A stretch of 64,000 nucleotides of DNA, taken from positions 1 to 64,000 of the forward strand of contig JAGQDJ010000148.1 in NCBI GenBank assembly GCA_022885665.1, written 5' to 3'. A model generated the notes under the pieces. It was not told the DNA's origin and searched no databases. It saw only the letters and a list, made by a program, of their open reading frames with translations. The position numbers were made by a program, and so were the translations under genes. The stretch is from Triops longicaudatus (taxonomy: Eukaryota > Arthropoda > Branchiopoda > Notostraca > Triopsidae). This document shows, piece after piece, positions 9,754 through 20,742 of this stretch. Positions within the stretch are counted from its first letter, which is position 1. Each line of letters starts with the position of its first letter.

Positions 9754-11892
9754 TCTAAAAAAAAAAACAAAAAAATACTCAGTAAAACTTACACAATAAT
9801 AAAAAATTAAACAAACAGTTCACAAATAAACGTAAAAATACACCGAGTAATAAAAAAATAGTCATAAGAACTAAAAAGTTGACACAGGAATAAGTAAAGA
9901 CAAAGCAACTAAAATAGTTAGATTAACTAAACTTAACTTAAGGTAACTAACCTAACTGAATCAAATGTAAAAAGGCTTACATAAATCAACCAAGCCTAAC
10001 TTTCAATTTGAAACTAACTGATCCTATCTGATTTTACGTATCTTTCTCAATTTAACGTAGTCTAACCGACCTGAGTAAAATAGACTAACTAACCTAAACG
10101 AAACTAACTTAACCTGGCTTAACCAAATGTGACTAAACTAACCTGGTCTACACTTAAGGTGAGCAATAAGGTGTCCTGAACGAATTAAACTAACTTAGCC
10201 TACCAAACTTGTCCAAATTTAACGTAATTAACCTTACTGTGACTTAATAATCTAGCATAACAGTACACCTAACTAACCTGACCTTACTTAATCTAACCAA
10301 GCTAACCTAAGTGAAATTAAATTAACGAAACAAACCTGACCTAGCTTAAACTTAACAAACTAACCAAAACTAACCAAACTAGCATAGCTAAACCTAATTC
10401 GAACTAAAATGTCTAACCTAAATTAATCATAATGTAAGCTCATCAAGCGGAAGCCACCTTTCTTGACCTCCCTTAACTTACATCACCTAACCTAACTGAA
10501 ATTAATCAAGTTAACCTAAGCTAGCTTGCTTACAAGTAACTTCACCTAACTTAACCAAAAAGTAACTTCAACTTATTTTAACTAAAGATGTCGCCATAAA
10601 ATTTCGCATCGTACAAAGTAGATTAGACATTCAAAAGCACGCAAAAACAAAGTACAGCACAGGAGAAATACGCCAGTAAAAACTGTAAAAATAAGGAAAA
10701 ATTAAAATTACGAGCAAAATATAGGAAAATCATACACAAAAATCTATTGATAAAGAAATACAAAAAAATGTAACTGACGGTAAAAGAATTTAAGTAAATG
10801 TTGCATACAATCAAAAGATAGGGAAATCCGAATTTAGGAAGTGAAAACTGTGGTTACAGCTTGGGAACAGCAATTTAAATGTTTTGAAGGTCATGAAAAA
10901 ATGCTGAAAGGTTCGGAAAGGAACATGTTTTCGGTTTTGTGTCGAAAAGATGGGGGGAAAAGTTTCTCGAGGTGAGGGACCGTAACACATTATCGGGAAC
11001 CGGTTCGACCATACAGCCCATCTTCGCTTATGTAAATAAGGGAGTTAGAATTTAAACATTTCAAGGCCAGGACACACGTACAATAGGTTGTTCACCTAGT
11101 ACTAAGCGACAGGTTGGTTACTGCACGCAAAAAGTTGAGAAACGAAAAATAACCGACAATGAGTAATAATTCTTGTGCAAACTTATGAGTAATCACACTG
11201 GCAGCAAAAACGCGCAATTATGAAGCAACACAAGTTAACTGAATACATTAGGAAACTAGTTACTCAATTGGACAAAACTCGTGAAAATTACCCAGTAAAA
11301 TTTACAGTGTAAATTATGTAAAACTTAAATTATGTAAGACCATCATTTGATTTTTTTAAAAAATTAATGCAGAATTATAAAAATTAAGGTTAAACTTAAA
11401 ATTATGTTAAAATATAATAAGTCCTAAATATAAATATAATGATACCAGAAAACACAAAATTGCGCATCATAAGAAAATACAACTAAAAAACAATGTTAAT
11501 GAAATACAATTTTAAAAATTTTACTTTGACAGCTTTAATGGTGCGAACAATCAGTTGAAAGGAGTTAACAAGCATAGGGAGTAATGCTAACCTTTGTATT
11601 CAGTGATTTTGCACATTGTGGTCACAGAAATAAAAAAAAACGCACAAAGAACACAGAATACACAAGGATTCGTTACTGAAGCGGTGCAAAGAAGGTGGGA
11701 AAATGCGTGAAATAAACTGCGAAAACGGGACGACGTGGTGGTAAGCGCAGGTATTTGATTGTTTATGAGGTGTTTGTTGTTTAGTGTTGGTTCTTACCTG
11801 GAAAACGACAAGAAAAACACTAAGAAATCTAAAGCCCGCTCACTTACACTACTTGAGGAGAAGACAACAGACACGTAAGCAAAATGACGTCA
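9754..11892 (-). other. GMPPB: GMPPB 5' UTR exon and 2-kb leader intron
   Basis: Just upstream of the GMPPB ATG a long T-run followed by AG (9757-9755) makes a strong acceptor. About 2 kb upstream, CAG|GTAAGA at 11798/11797 makes a perfect donor. The leader exon would run from somewhere near 11890 to 11798. The intron (9755-11797) holds degenerate TTAGG-type repeats at 9890-10570 and otherwise AT-rich unique sequence without ORFs of interest. Inferred from splice signals only. Confidence 0.55.
9890..10570. repeat. Degenerate (CCTAA)n / TTAGG-like array
   Basis: About 680 bp dominated by variants of CTAACCTAA, interrupted every few units. This is the complement of the arthropod telomere pentamer TTAGG in degraded form. 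It lies in the GMPPB leader intron. Confidence 0.7.
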
Positions 11893-11945
11893 CCAGGAGC
11901 GGGATGATTCCATGGTTCGCGAGGTGGCGTTGAGGCGGGAAAAAA
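11880..11945 (-). promoter_or_regulatory. Likely GMPPB promoter (CRE and E2F-like sites)
   Basis: A perfect CRE palindrome TGACGTCA lies at 11885-11892. On the minus strand a TTTCCCGCC E2F-type site lies at 11942-11934. The stretch is more GC-rich than its surroundings and sits just upstream of the inferred leader exon. No TATA box was seen. Confidence 0.45.
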
Positions 11946-12555
11946 AAGCGCTTCCAGTTTGAATTTTGACGGACTTGGTGCGCTTCACAAATTATTTGAG
12001 TATTTCACAGAGTATTAGCTCTATGGTGCATTTTGAGAAATAAACTTTTATTTCTCAAGCTCCAAAAGAGTTATTTAAAGGATTTTCTCTTTCACTTAAC
12101 AGAAACATGGTTCGAAAGTATACCCGGTAAAATTAACGTTGAGCAAAGGTAAAAAACCGATCCCTTTCCGACGTCGGAAAGGGATGTCACGTTAGTATGC
12201 ATAGTGTGTCTGTTCGGGTCAGCACTGGATTTCCTCTGCAGACCCGAACAGATACCAAAATACATTTTGTGACACTTTTTGGCGTCGCAATATATAACTG
12301 CAATTCGCATAATGTTAGTTATTGAATGCATTTTTTAAAATTTTATTACCGTTTCTATGCGAGTAAATACTGCAAAACAGCGAATATGGTTCAATCCAAT
12401 GTCAGTTTCGCTTGACTCCACAAGAGGGACTGCTATCAAAGTCAAAACAGCCATGATTTGTTGTTCAGTATTGTTATTTCAGTAGAAACTGAAAGAAGGA
12501 TGTTGATCAAGGGAAGTGTATATACAAAGTACATTTGTTCATGTAATATTTGTGG
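11946..12555. other. Spacer between the F-box gene 3' end and the GMPPB promoter
   Basis: No ORF or exon is supported here. It contains two adjacent perfect inverted repeats (see 12160-12252); the rest is AT-rich unique sequence. Confidence 0.6.
12160..12252. repeat. Two neighbouring perfect inverted repeats
   Basis: 12160-12185 is a 26-bp perfect palindrome centred on GACGTC, with half-site ATCCCTTTCCGAC. 24 bp further on, TCTGTTCGGGTC (12209-12220) pairs perfectly with its complement at 12241-12252 across a 20-nt loop. No transposon or RNA family was recognised. Confidence 0.85.
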
Positions 12556-12561
12556 TTTATT
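12556..12561 (-). terminator. AATAAA poly(A) signal of the F-box gene
   Basis: Minus-strand AATAAA 79 bp after the stop codon of the FBXO30/40-like gene. Confidence 0.6.
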
Positions 12562-12639
12562 GTACTCAGCAATCAAGCCTAACATACGTATTAACTTCTT
12601 AATCGTTTTTTAAACTAATGTTAAGTAGGCCTGGCAGGC

Positions 12640-15600
12640 TTAATAGTCGGCGAACGTCCCGAAAACAACTTTGACTGGCTCTTTTTTCTCTACATCCCTG
12701 AAATAAAAATTTAAAAATATAAAGAAGATTCAACATTTGACTAAAAATAACGACAGGTACGGTGACCACAGACGTGTAATTCGGTGTTAAATAACTCACC
12801 TGACGTTAAAGCGACAACTGGCCAAATGATTCGACATATGCGAACCACCATGAAAGCCCCATTTCTTCACTGGCGTAAAACAAGAACTAAAACTCCACGC
12901 CTACAGTAAGAGAATAAGTAATTGTTAGTAATAATAATGAAGAAACAAAGCATAAATTCGCTCAAAAATCGTACAACGTGACGACTAAATTAATTAAACG
13001 GCTTGGAATCAATAAATGATCAAAAATAGCTTGAAACCAAATCCGACCAAATTAAAATCACTTTCCGTCGCACAGGATCATCTAAATTTGCTAATTCACA
13101 AATGAGCTACAATAAATTATTTCTTATAACGCTAAAATCAATTAAAATAGCCTAGTCACGACATAAACTACAAAAATCGCTTAGAATCACAATCCGATCG
13201 ACAGAAACTAAAATCGAATTAAATCAGGACGAGCTTTTAAGCAATTATACAGTTGCAGGTTTGTATCATAGGTGAATTGACTGAACAAATTGGAACCGCG
13301 ACTGAGACAACTAAAATCGCTTGAAACCGTGTCTTAAAGCTTGGTGCATACAACAGATATGAAAAAAATCGCAAATAGATACAAAGAAACGGCATAGTTT
13401 CTTTAAATCAAATAGGATTGATTGTTGGCACCCAGGTTTCTTGATGTATCGTACTGCCAAGAAATGTTAATGAAAAGAATCAAGAAATTTCTTTATTTGA
13501 GAATTTGGTACATATTCATTACACACCCTGTAAATGTATGGTTAGGATCAGATAGGTTACGTTAGGTTTAATTAGATTAAATAACATTTTCACACAAGAA
13601 GCGCCCAAACCCAAAATATACGGACGAAAACACTATAATTGTAATAGTAATCCGTGATGCAATTTAACGCTGTCTTTTTTTTTTGCACAAAATGTATCTT
13701 TTTTCACGAAGTTCTTACTAGTCCTATTTTGTCTACATTTACTGAAGTTAACCGTTGCAGAAATTTCACAAAAAATACTCTCGGGTTTTTAAAAAAGGCG
13801 ACAACAATAGACCACTAATTTTACGTGGCGTATAATGAATATGTACCGAAAGTTCATAGAATGCGGAAACTATAAAAGTCATCAGTTTTAACAGAATTTT
13901 AATTAGATTTTTTTTTCAGCGAATGGAAGTTACGCTACTTGGCAACGTGATTTCGCTATTTGCGGGTTGTTCTGGTTAAAATCATTTAAAATCGCAGTCT
14001 TTTTGGAATAAACTCACAGCAATATTCGGCTATTTAGTGCTGTAATATATTCTCTTTACGAAGTATATTTTTTGCATAAGGTATTTTGCATGTGTTTTGC
14101 ATAAGCGTTAATAGCTAAAGGGCGAAAACAACTAAAACAAGCCGCTATGAACTGAGACCAGTAGTGACGTTTTTACAAAATTTAATAAACAAACATACAC
14201 TTACGGCGCTTGAGGAAAGGTCGCTTTGAGCAATTAAAATAGCAAAACTAAACTAACATGTGAAATTTACTTATGAATTTATTGTCAACTTATAAAACTT
14301 GTTCCATTTATGGAGCGAAATTTGATTTTCAGAACAAAAACTGATTACACAGTCTCTGAAACCAGCTGAGTATAATGTTTCAAAGGCGGTAAAATAGGAG
14401 AAAACTACACAATACTTTAAGGGGATACATAGGCTTAATAACGACTAATTTTACAGAAAGGCAGGCTAGATCTGAAATGACAGTTCCCTGTAATTTTATC
14501 TTTATTTTTCGGAATTTTGGAATGCATTACAATCTTTTAGTGTTATTTTCCGCTCGTCACTCCTCACCCGCGGCTTTTCTCCTAAACGTATACCCTGCGA
14601 ATAAGGAGTTTCGCCTGTATTTGAACCTGAAAATCGGTTAAAAATAAGCAAGACGCAATTGCAATAGCTTGCAATTTCGAAGAGTTTAAATAAGGTTGAA
14701 AAGGTAGCAAACCGAATTAAGTAAAACTACTTAAAATTACATCTGAATCCACCAAAGTCGCTAAAAATTCCGACTGAATAAACCAAAGTTACCTAAAATC
14801 AGGACCTATATCAACAGAAACAACGTCACGCTCGAAACAGCAAATCGCTTGATAATTCGACAAGCAAAATCGCTTAAAATAATACCTTTTTCAGCTACAA
14901 TCTATTTAAAGTTATAACTGAATCAGCTACAATCACGTTAATTCTCTAGTGGATGAAACTGAAATCGGTGCATTTTAAGTGTCTTTGTATAGTGTTAATT
15001 TAAACTAACTTACAAAATACGCAATATTCCAACGTTTATCCTCTGATCGTTCCCACTGCGGCACCACGATTCCACGCGAATCCAAAACTGAGCAACAAAC
15101 TTCTCTCATCAGTCGACAGGTGAGCGCCAAATTTCTCAGACTACGGCCAATAAATGAACAAAATAAAAAATAACTAAACAAATCATCATTATTTTTTAAA
15201 AATATAACACTCATGATTCACAAATATTAACTTTTCAAAAATACACAAGAAAAAGCAAATGAAAATCGTTAAATGCATTAGAAAGCCACTACAAGCTCGG
15301 ATTTACCTAAACGGATCAAGAAACCGAGTAATATGTTGCAAAACTTCAAAAGGCATGGCATCACATAAGCTGTTATTGCACTGGCCGTAAACAGGACTCG
15401 GTGCCGGTACAACGCCAAAGCTTTCAGCGACAGTATTGTACACCACCGAAGCTTGCTCGCTTTCAGGGAACATTCGCCGTTGACCAAAGGAACAACCGTA
15501 GCGGTACAACGGGCATCGGCGTTCCATCCAGTTATCCAAGCCGCCATGGATGTCGCTGTGGACGTTTTTCACGTGCCACGCGTACTCATCGCGTCGGAAG

Positions 15601-18600
15601 TCTTGGGCGCACAGAAACGTGTAAATCGACTTGGGTTTGGTTTTGAAACGCGAGATGCTCACCAAACTCAAATCCAAACCCAAAGTCATGATTAATGGCA
15701 CCGGTGGCGCTGCGATCGCTGGACTACCGTTTTCTTGGTTGAAATTCAAACTGAGCTCGTCTGTTTTTGTAGAGACGGAGTCAGCGTCATGGATATCAAG
15801 ATTTCGATCAGAACAGAAGTTCTCGTTCGTCGCAGAGAGAGCTTTGCTGTCTTCTAGAAGAGCATTGTCGGACTGGGGTTCTTTTTCGTCACATTCAAGG
15901 ACGGTAGAGGGACTAGAAATCGACCCGACTGACCCTGACGGTCTTTCAGAAGGTTGCAGTGGTTTATATAGTTGATTAAACACGCTTTGCTGTAAACCTA
16001 AAGTGCATTAAAGAAACTAGAATGAAACAATTTTGGAAATTCAACAGTCACAACAAGAAAAACAACGGAAACTGAAAATTACCCTGTTGTGTCTAAACTG
16101 TCCCTAGTGTCCTTATTTTGTGTTATAGTTGGTTAGCTGTTATGAGGAAACTATAGTTAAATACAATTAACGTATATTTTCCTATAAAACAAAAGAAAGA
16201 AGAAGAAATTGTTTGAACGGTTATTCAGGGACCATTTGTCTTAACTGGTTGCATAAAGACTTTACACTTACTGAGCCTAGCCTTACCTAACATAAAGATG
16301 ATTTATCTAAAAGACTAGCCTAAATTAAGTTTAAATGAACCAAAACTAAAACCGAAATATCAAAACTAATTAAAAGCCGTTCAGAATTGAGTAACGGAGC
16401 CCTTACTAAGACAAATCGCACAAGAGACTAAGCTTCATATGGCGAACTTCAGTACGATATTAATTACTTCTGTTAATATTTTCAAAGGATTTTGCTATAG
16501 ATAATGAAACAGTTCCCCACAATCTCCGAACAGGATGTGAGTAAAGGTGGAGCTTTTAATGAGTCACGGCGTTTTTAGAACAGTAGGTTTTTACTTTTTT
16601 CTTAAGAAATTAAAATTTTAACTGTTACATTTATCTCAAGCCCTACAAATTATAAAAAACTGTCTTATTTCCGACAGTGTTACAATCGGATTCGACAAAT
16701 GACGTGTGCTTTATTATACTGGAAAACCGTACAAGAAATGAGAAAATCAGACGAGTAATTTTTAAAGATTTGCCTGAAAATGTCAACTATAGGCATAGTT
16801 TGGCCACAAGACGTTAAGCTGGACAGCAGAAAATGGAAAACGCATTTTTGTGAGAAAAACGCCTCATTGCATTCAAAGAACGGCTTTACCTAGCATTACC
16901 GTTACGAGTGTTCGATAAAATAGTTGCACAGTTGCCAAAAACTTTAAAATGTAATTCGTCCACTAGAGATTAGGACTTACGTTGTATTAATTTCCACGCC
17001 ACTTTAGTAGTGCTTGATTTTATTTTCACTTTAAGTTTCTCTTTTACTGTAGTTTTCGTTCACTAGAAATTTCAGCCTCGTTGGGTAATGAGGGCTATCG
17101 AATCGGCGATTTTGGATAATGAGAAAAACTAATAAAAAGTACAGGTTTAACTCATCCAAAAGCAACTTAACTTACGCAAAAGTCATTTGTTAAAACAAAT
17201 CATAGTCCCAACTTCAACAAAACATAACTTCAACCTAATCTATCTCTTAGCTATTTGAAACCCAACGTAACTAAGATAAAACCTACCCTCATGTGAATTT
17301 GACGTAAACCTGATCTTCTGTTAGAACAGCTTAAAAAGCAAGAATTACAAAAAAGCACATGACAAAGTAATCTCTAATCGGTGGTCGAACCATGAACGAT
17401 CAATCCCAAACATTGACCATTACACTACGACTATTTTTAATACTTCGTGTCTTCAGTCGACCAAACCACTGAGACAGCGTTGAAAGTTAAAGGGCTGCGG
17501 TGAAAAGAAGAATAGAAAAGGAGAAGTTAGCGGCTGGAACCAATGACACGGAAGTGGAACCTACAGCTGATTGGCTGTGAAAACCAGGGTCAAGACCGGC
17601 TCAGACAGTGATCAGTATGGCTTTCGTGAACGGTACTTTAACACAAGACAGGGCCACCAGTACGCGCCTTCATTTCGCATACTGCTACTGCGCATCCTTA
17701 CTTGACGGATTAACTATATGCTCTTGTCCATACTGATCCTTTTCTCAGTCAGGAATCACGTATGTTATTTTGTCGAATAAATATATTTTAGTAATAATTG
17801 CGCGATTGGGGTTGTTATTCATTTTCTGCTTTGACTTACAACGATTTTCTTATCCTGGGATTACAAATCCACGTGTTTTCTTTCCCGAAGAGCCGATTTT
17901 TATGGAACCGCGTTGACCCGATCATTCTGTTTGTGACTATCATTTATTTTCTTTTACTGCTGTGCCTGTTTTATTTTTTTTTCTTCGTACGTTTTTTTTC
18001 TTGCTTTTTTTCACTTCCTAAGCGAAAAGTCAATGTATCTTTTGTCATAACGTCCGATGATTTTGTAATTTCCCTTCCTATTCAAAAACAAAACGGTGTT
18101 CTTAAATCATTTTTCTTTTATTTTTTTTACATGGTCTTTTGACTAAACCTGTATTTAGTGGTGATTTATCTCGAGTTAGCTTTTAGTCTTTCACCCTTGG
18201 TGACTTGGGCTTGCGGAACTGAATGAAAAATCTCACCTTCTTGATACTTTCTTTTATGTTTCAGGGCAACGTGGGCAATGTTTGTTATAACCACTAATTG
18301 CTTTCATAGGGCAACCTGTGACGTAAGGCCTCGGAAAATTCAAACGCGAATGCCTCGATTGCCCTACCTTGTATGAAAGTACTGTACTTGGGCTTTCATG
18401 AAGAAAGGTCACCGGATTCGCCTGCCTCTTTCCTCTTTTGGACAAGCTTGGGGGTTTCAAAGTGAACACAAGAGGTCTACAAGGAATACGTAGAATGCTC
18501 TCTCTGTATACCTCTGTGTTTGAAACCGTTTGAACGCAAAATGGGAAAAACCCGTACTGTTGCCACTAGACGACATAAAATACTAATGTCTCTACAAAAT

Positions 18601-19366
18601 GAATTTTGCAACTTTTTTAGTTTTTTTCGACAAAATGAAAATAGACCTGGAGGCGCTTTACGGCGAACCCAAGGATTGTCGTCATCGGTATCGGTCAACG
18701 TAGAGGGCGTTAGTGACTTCTCGCGGTCACAAGAAAGGCGTGGCGAGTATCGCTTTAAAAATACTGAAGGAAACGGCATAGCGGGATACCGTCGCGTTAG
18801 ATCGTTTCTCAAGACGTGTCTTTTCGGCCGGGGTACCGTCATGGACTGGTTTAAGACGCGTTGGTCCCTCAATAAGAGTTCTACATCTAATTGGCCGTGT
18901 TGTGCGTGGAAACTCGGATTTGGTTGCAGGAAAGGCACGTGAGATTGGCGTTCTTTGGTGCAAATGGGCCACCGATTCCATTCCATTGTACAGGTGATGA
19001 CAAATGCCGGGCACACTGGCAAGTGAGTAACCAAATTCTTCCGCAGGAGGGAGTGCGGGCAGCCGTAAGCGCTGTTCAAGCAAATAATACGCTCTTCTGG
19101 ACATAACAAGCTGTGTTCTTCAGCTTTACACGCGTGGAATTTGGCACCGCAGTGCAGCTTGCAATTTATTATAACGCAGGACTGGCTGTTTTGAAGCTGT
19201 AAAGCACATTTAGAAATCTGTAAACGACATGGAAAAATAGAAGGAAATTACTGGAAATGTTTAAAAATGTGTTTGAATGATTACAAAGTATAGTTATGAT
19301 GTTAAGTACTTTAATGCAGGTGTTGCAATGCTTGTGGAGGGATTGTTCGCTGTCTAAAGTTGCCAT
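12640..19366 (-). CDS. FBXO30: FBXO30/FBXO40-type F-box protein with TRAF-like zinc finger
   Basis: Six exons: 19366-19310, 19196-18512, 15997-15307, 15140-15014, 12900-12800, 12697-12640. All are GT-AG with matching phases; about 572 residues. The N-terminus has a Cys/His-rich TRAF-type zinc finger (HCNTC, then CGAKFHACKAEEH, LLCPEERIICLN) and the family motif CTMEWNRWP. The F-box (about 460-500) starts MPFEVLQHITRFLDPF. The C-terminus has the SCF-family tail CFTPVKKWGFHGGSHMSNHL. By family it is a substrate receptor of an SCF (SKP1-CUL1) ubiquitin ligase; human paralogues FBXO30 and FBXO40 act in muscle. Arthropods should have one pre-duplication gene, so the symbol is approximate. The start at 19366 is the first ATG and gives the expected short finger-opening exon. 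Confidence 0.92.
12960..13340. repeat. Degenerate AAAATCGCTTAAAATC-type tandem repeat (with 14690-14950)
   Basis: Variants of AAAATCGCTTGAAAC, CTAAAATC and CAACTAAAATCGC recur at roughly 25-35 bp spacing in the 2.1-kb intron between F-box exons 4 and 5, with a second stretch at 14690-14950. The same family occurs in reverse complement at 22440-23110. No coding potential. Confidence 0.5.
17375..17440 (-). repeat. tRNA-like sequence, probable SINE head or tRNA pseudogene
   Basis: On the minus strand a TAGTGTAATGG segment resembles a Pol III A box, and GGTTCGACC about 30 nt later is a good B box. The intervening part does not fold into a normal anticodon arm and the acceptor stem is not closed, so it is not a functional tRNA. 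It lies in the 2.5-kb intron 2 (15998-18511) of the F-box gene. That intron otherwise holds only AT-rich and T-rich sequence (T-runs 17790-18130). Confidence 0.4.
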
Positions 19367-20742
19367 AATTCAGGAAAACTAAACTAAATAGAAAAAATAG
19401 GTTAAACACGTGAGTTGATCACAACAACAACTGATAGTGGCGCCTCTAGTGACAGCAATTTTGAAACTCACCACTCATTGGTGAACAAAACATCTACGCA
19501 GTTAGTTTGCACATTAAATGAGGCATTAATCATGATCTTAAAAATTTTATTCAAAGCATGTCCTATTAATTCTTTTTCTAAGAAAAGTAGCTCAATGAAT
19601 GGTATTTGGGCAAGGTTATGGTAGGATGTGCCACCTTCTTGAAGGCGCGAAACATGAACTGAAAAGAGCTCATGTCCAAAATTAAGTAAAATCAAAAATA
19701 ACCTAATCTAATCAACCTGACACGATGAACCTAAATTAAGTAACCTAAGCTAAGTTACTTTTGAAGCTCCCCTAACTTAACTGGCCTAAACTTAATGGAC
19801 TAACAGCACAGCTAACTGAAATTGAATTAACCTAACTTATTAAAATAAAAACTAAAACTCATTGAATTTAGACATGTTGACATACTTAAAGCACCTATTG
19901 CAACCTAAGTTAGCCTTACCTAATTGATCTAAGCTAAATCTAGCTATGTTAATCTAGATTCATTTTATCTAACCTAACGCATGTAACCTAGCTCACCCTA
20001 GTCTCGCTAGGTTGATATGGTTCATGTAGTCTCAGTAACTAATCCAAGTAAACCAAACGAAGTAACCTCAAATGACTTTAGGCAAACTAACCTAAATTAG
20101 GAAAAGTTAACCTAATTAAATAAACCCAGGTTGACTATCCTAACTCATTAACTCAAGTTAATTATTATCTTAATCCGACAAAACACAATCCAACCTAACT
20201 AACTTGCTAGGAGGTCAAAACGCATTTCTGGGCATATGTCACGTTCTAGAATTCGGCTTAAAATTTTCGTGACGTAGCTTCATACGCGCTTGCTGTGTGG
20301 TAAGTATTTTTCCTGCAAGGTGTGAGCTAATGCAGTTGGATAAGCGGTAGGATTTAGAAGAAAAGTACCAATAAGAGTACTACAGCTTTAACAGTAGCAA
20401 TGTTTCAGTGCGGCATTTCTCCCATTCCTTCACAGAGGTATATAAAATTTTGTCTGGAAAATCGACCTGTTTCAGAAACGCTGAACAAAAAAGTTCACGG
20501 TTCGCAGATTTACGCACTTGTCTTCGATACAGTGTAGGAACCTGGTGTTTGTAAGTTACAGCCTAGCACATAGTTCGCTCTTCAGTGTGCGTGCCGCGTT
20601 TCCTTGCCCACTGCATGAGTAGCGGTTCAAGTTGTTGGTTGTCTTTTTGCCAGCTCTACTGTGTTTACGTGATACAAAACCGCTTAAGCTACCATTTATC
20701 TCGTCCCAAAACGCTATGTATTAACCCTCATCAGTTCTAAAC
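19367..20742. other. Spacer between divergent F-box and phosphatase genes, with CCTAA-rich array
   Basis: The two genes start 1376 bp apart on opposite strands, so their promoters lie here. 19690-20215 is a degenerate TTAGG/CCTAA-type array. 20220-20740 is unique and moderately GC-richer towards the phosphatase ATG, and is the likely promoter and leader. No clear TATA or DRE motif was recognised, and no further ORF is supported. Confidence 0.55.

Noticed and set aside
9890..10570. CRISPR-like regular repeats
   Set aside because: Short, irregular TTAGG-type units without spacers, in a eukaryotic intron.
15401..15975. Plus-strand ORFs opposite F-box exon 3
   Set aside because: Antisense to an exon whose translation carries the F-box and family motifs.
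17798..18142. 114-codon ORF rich in Phe and Leu
   Set aside because: Produced by T-rich intron sequence; no family resemblance.
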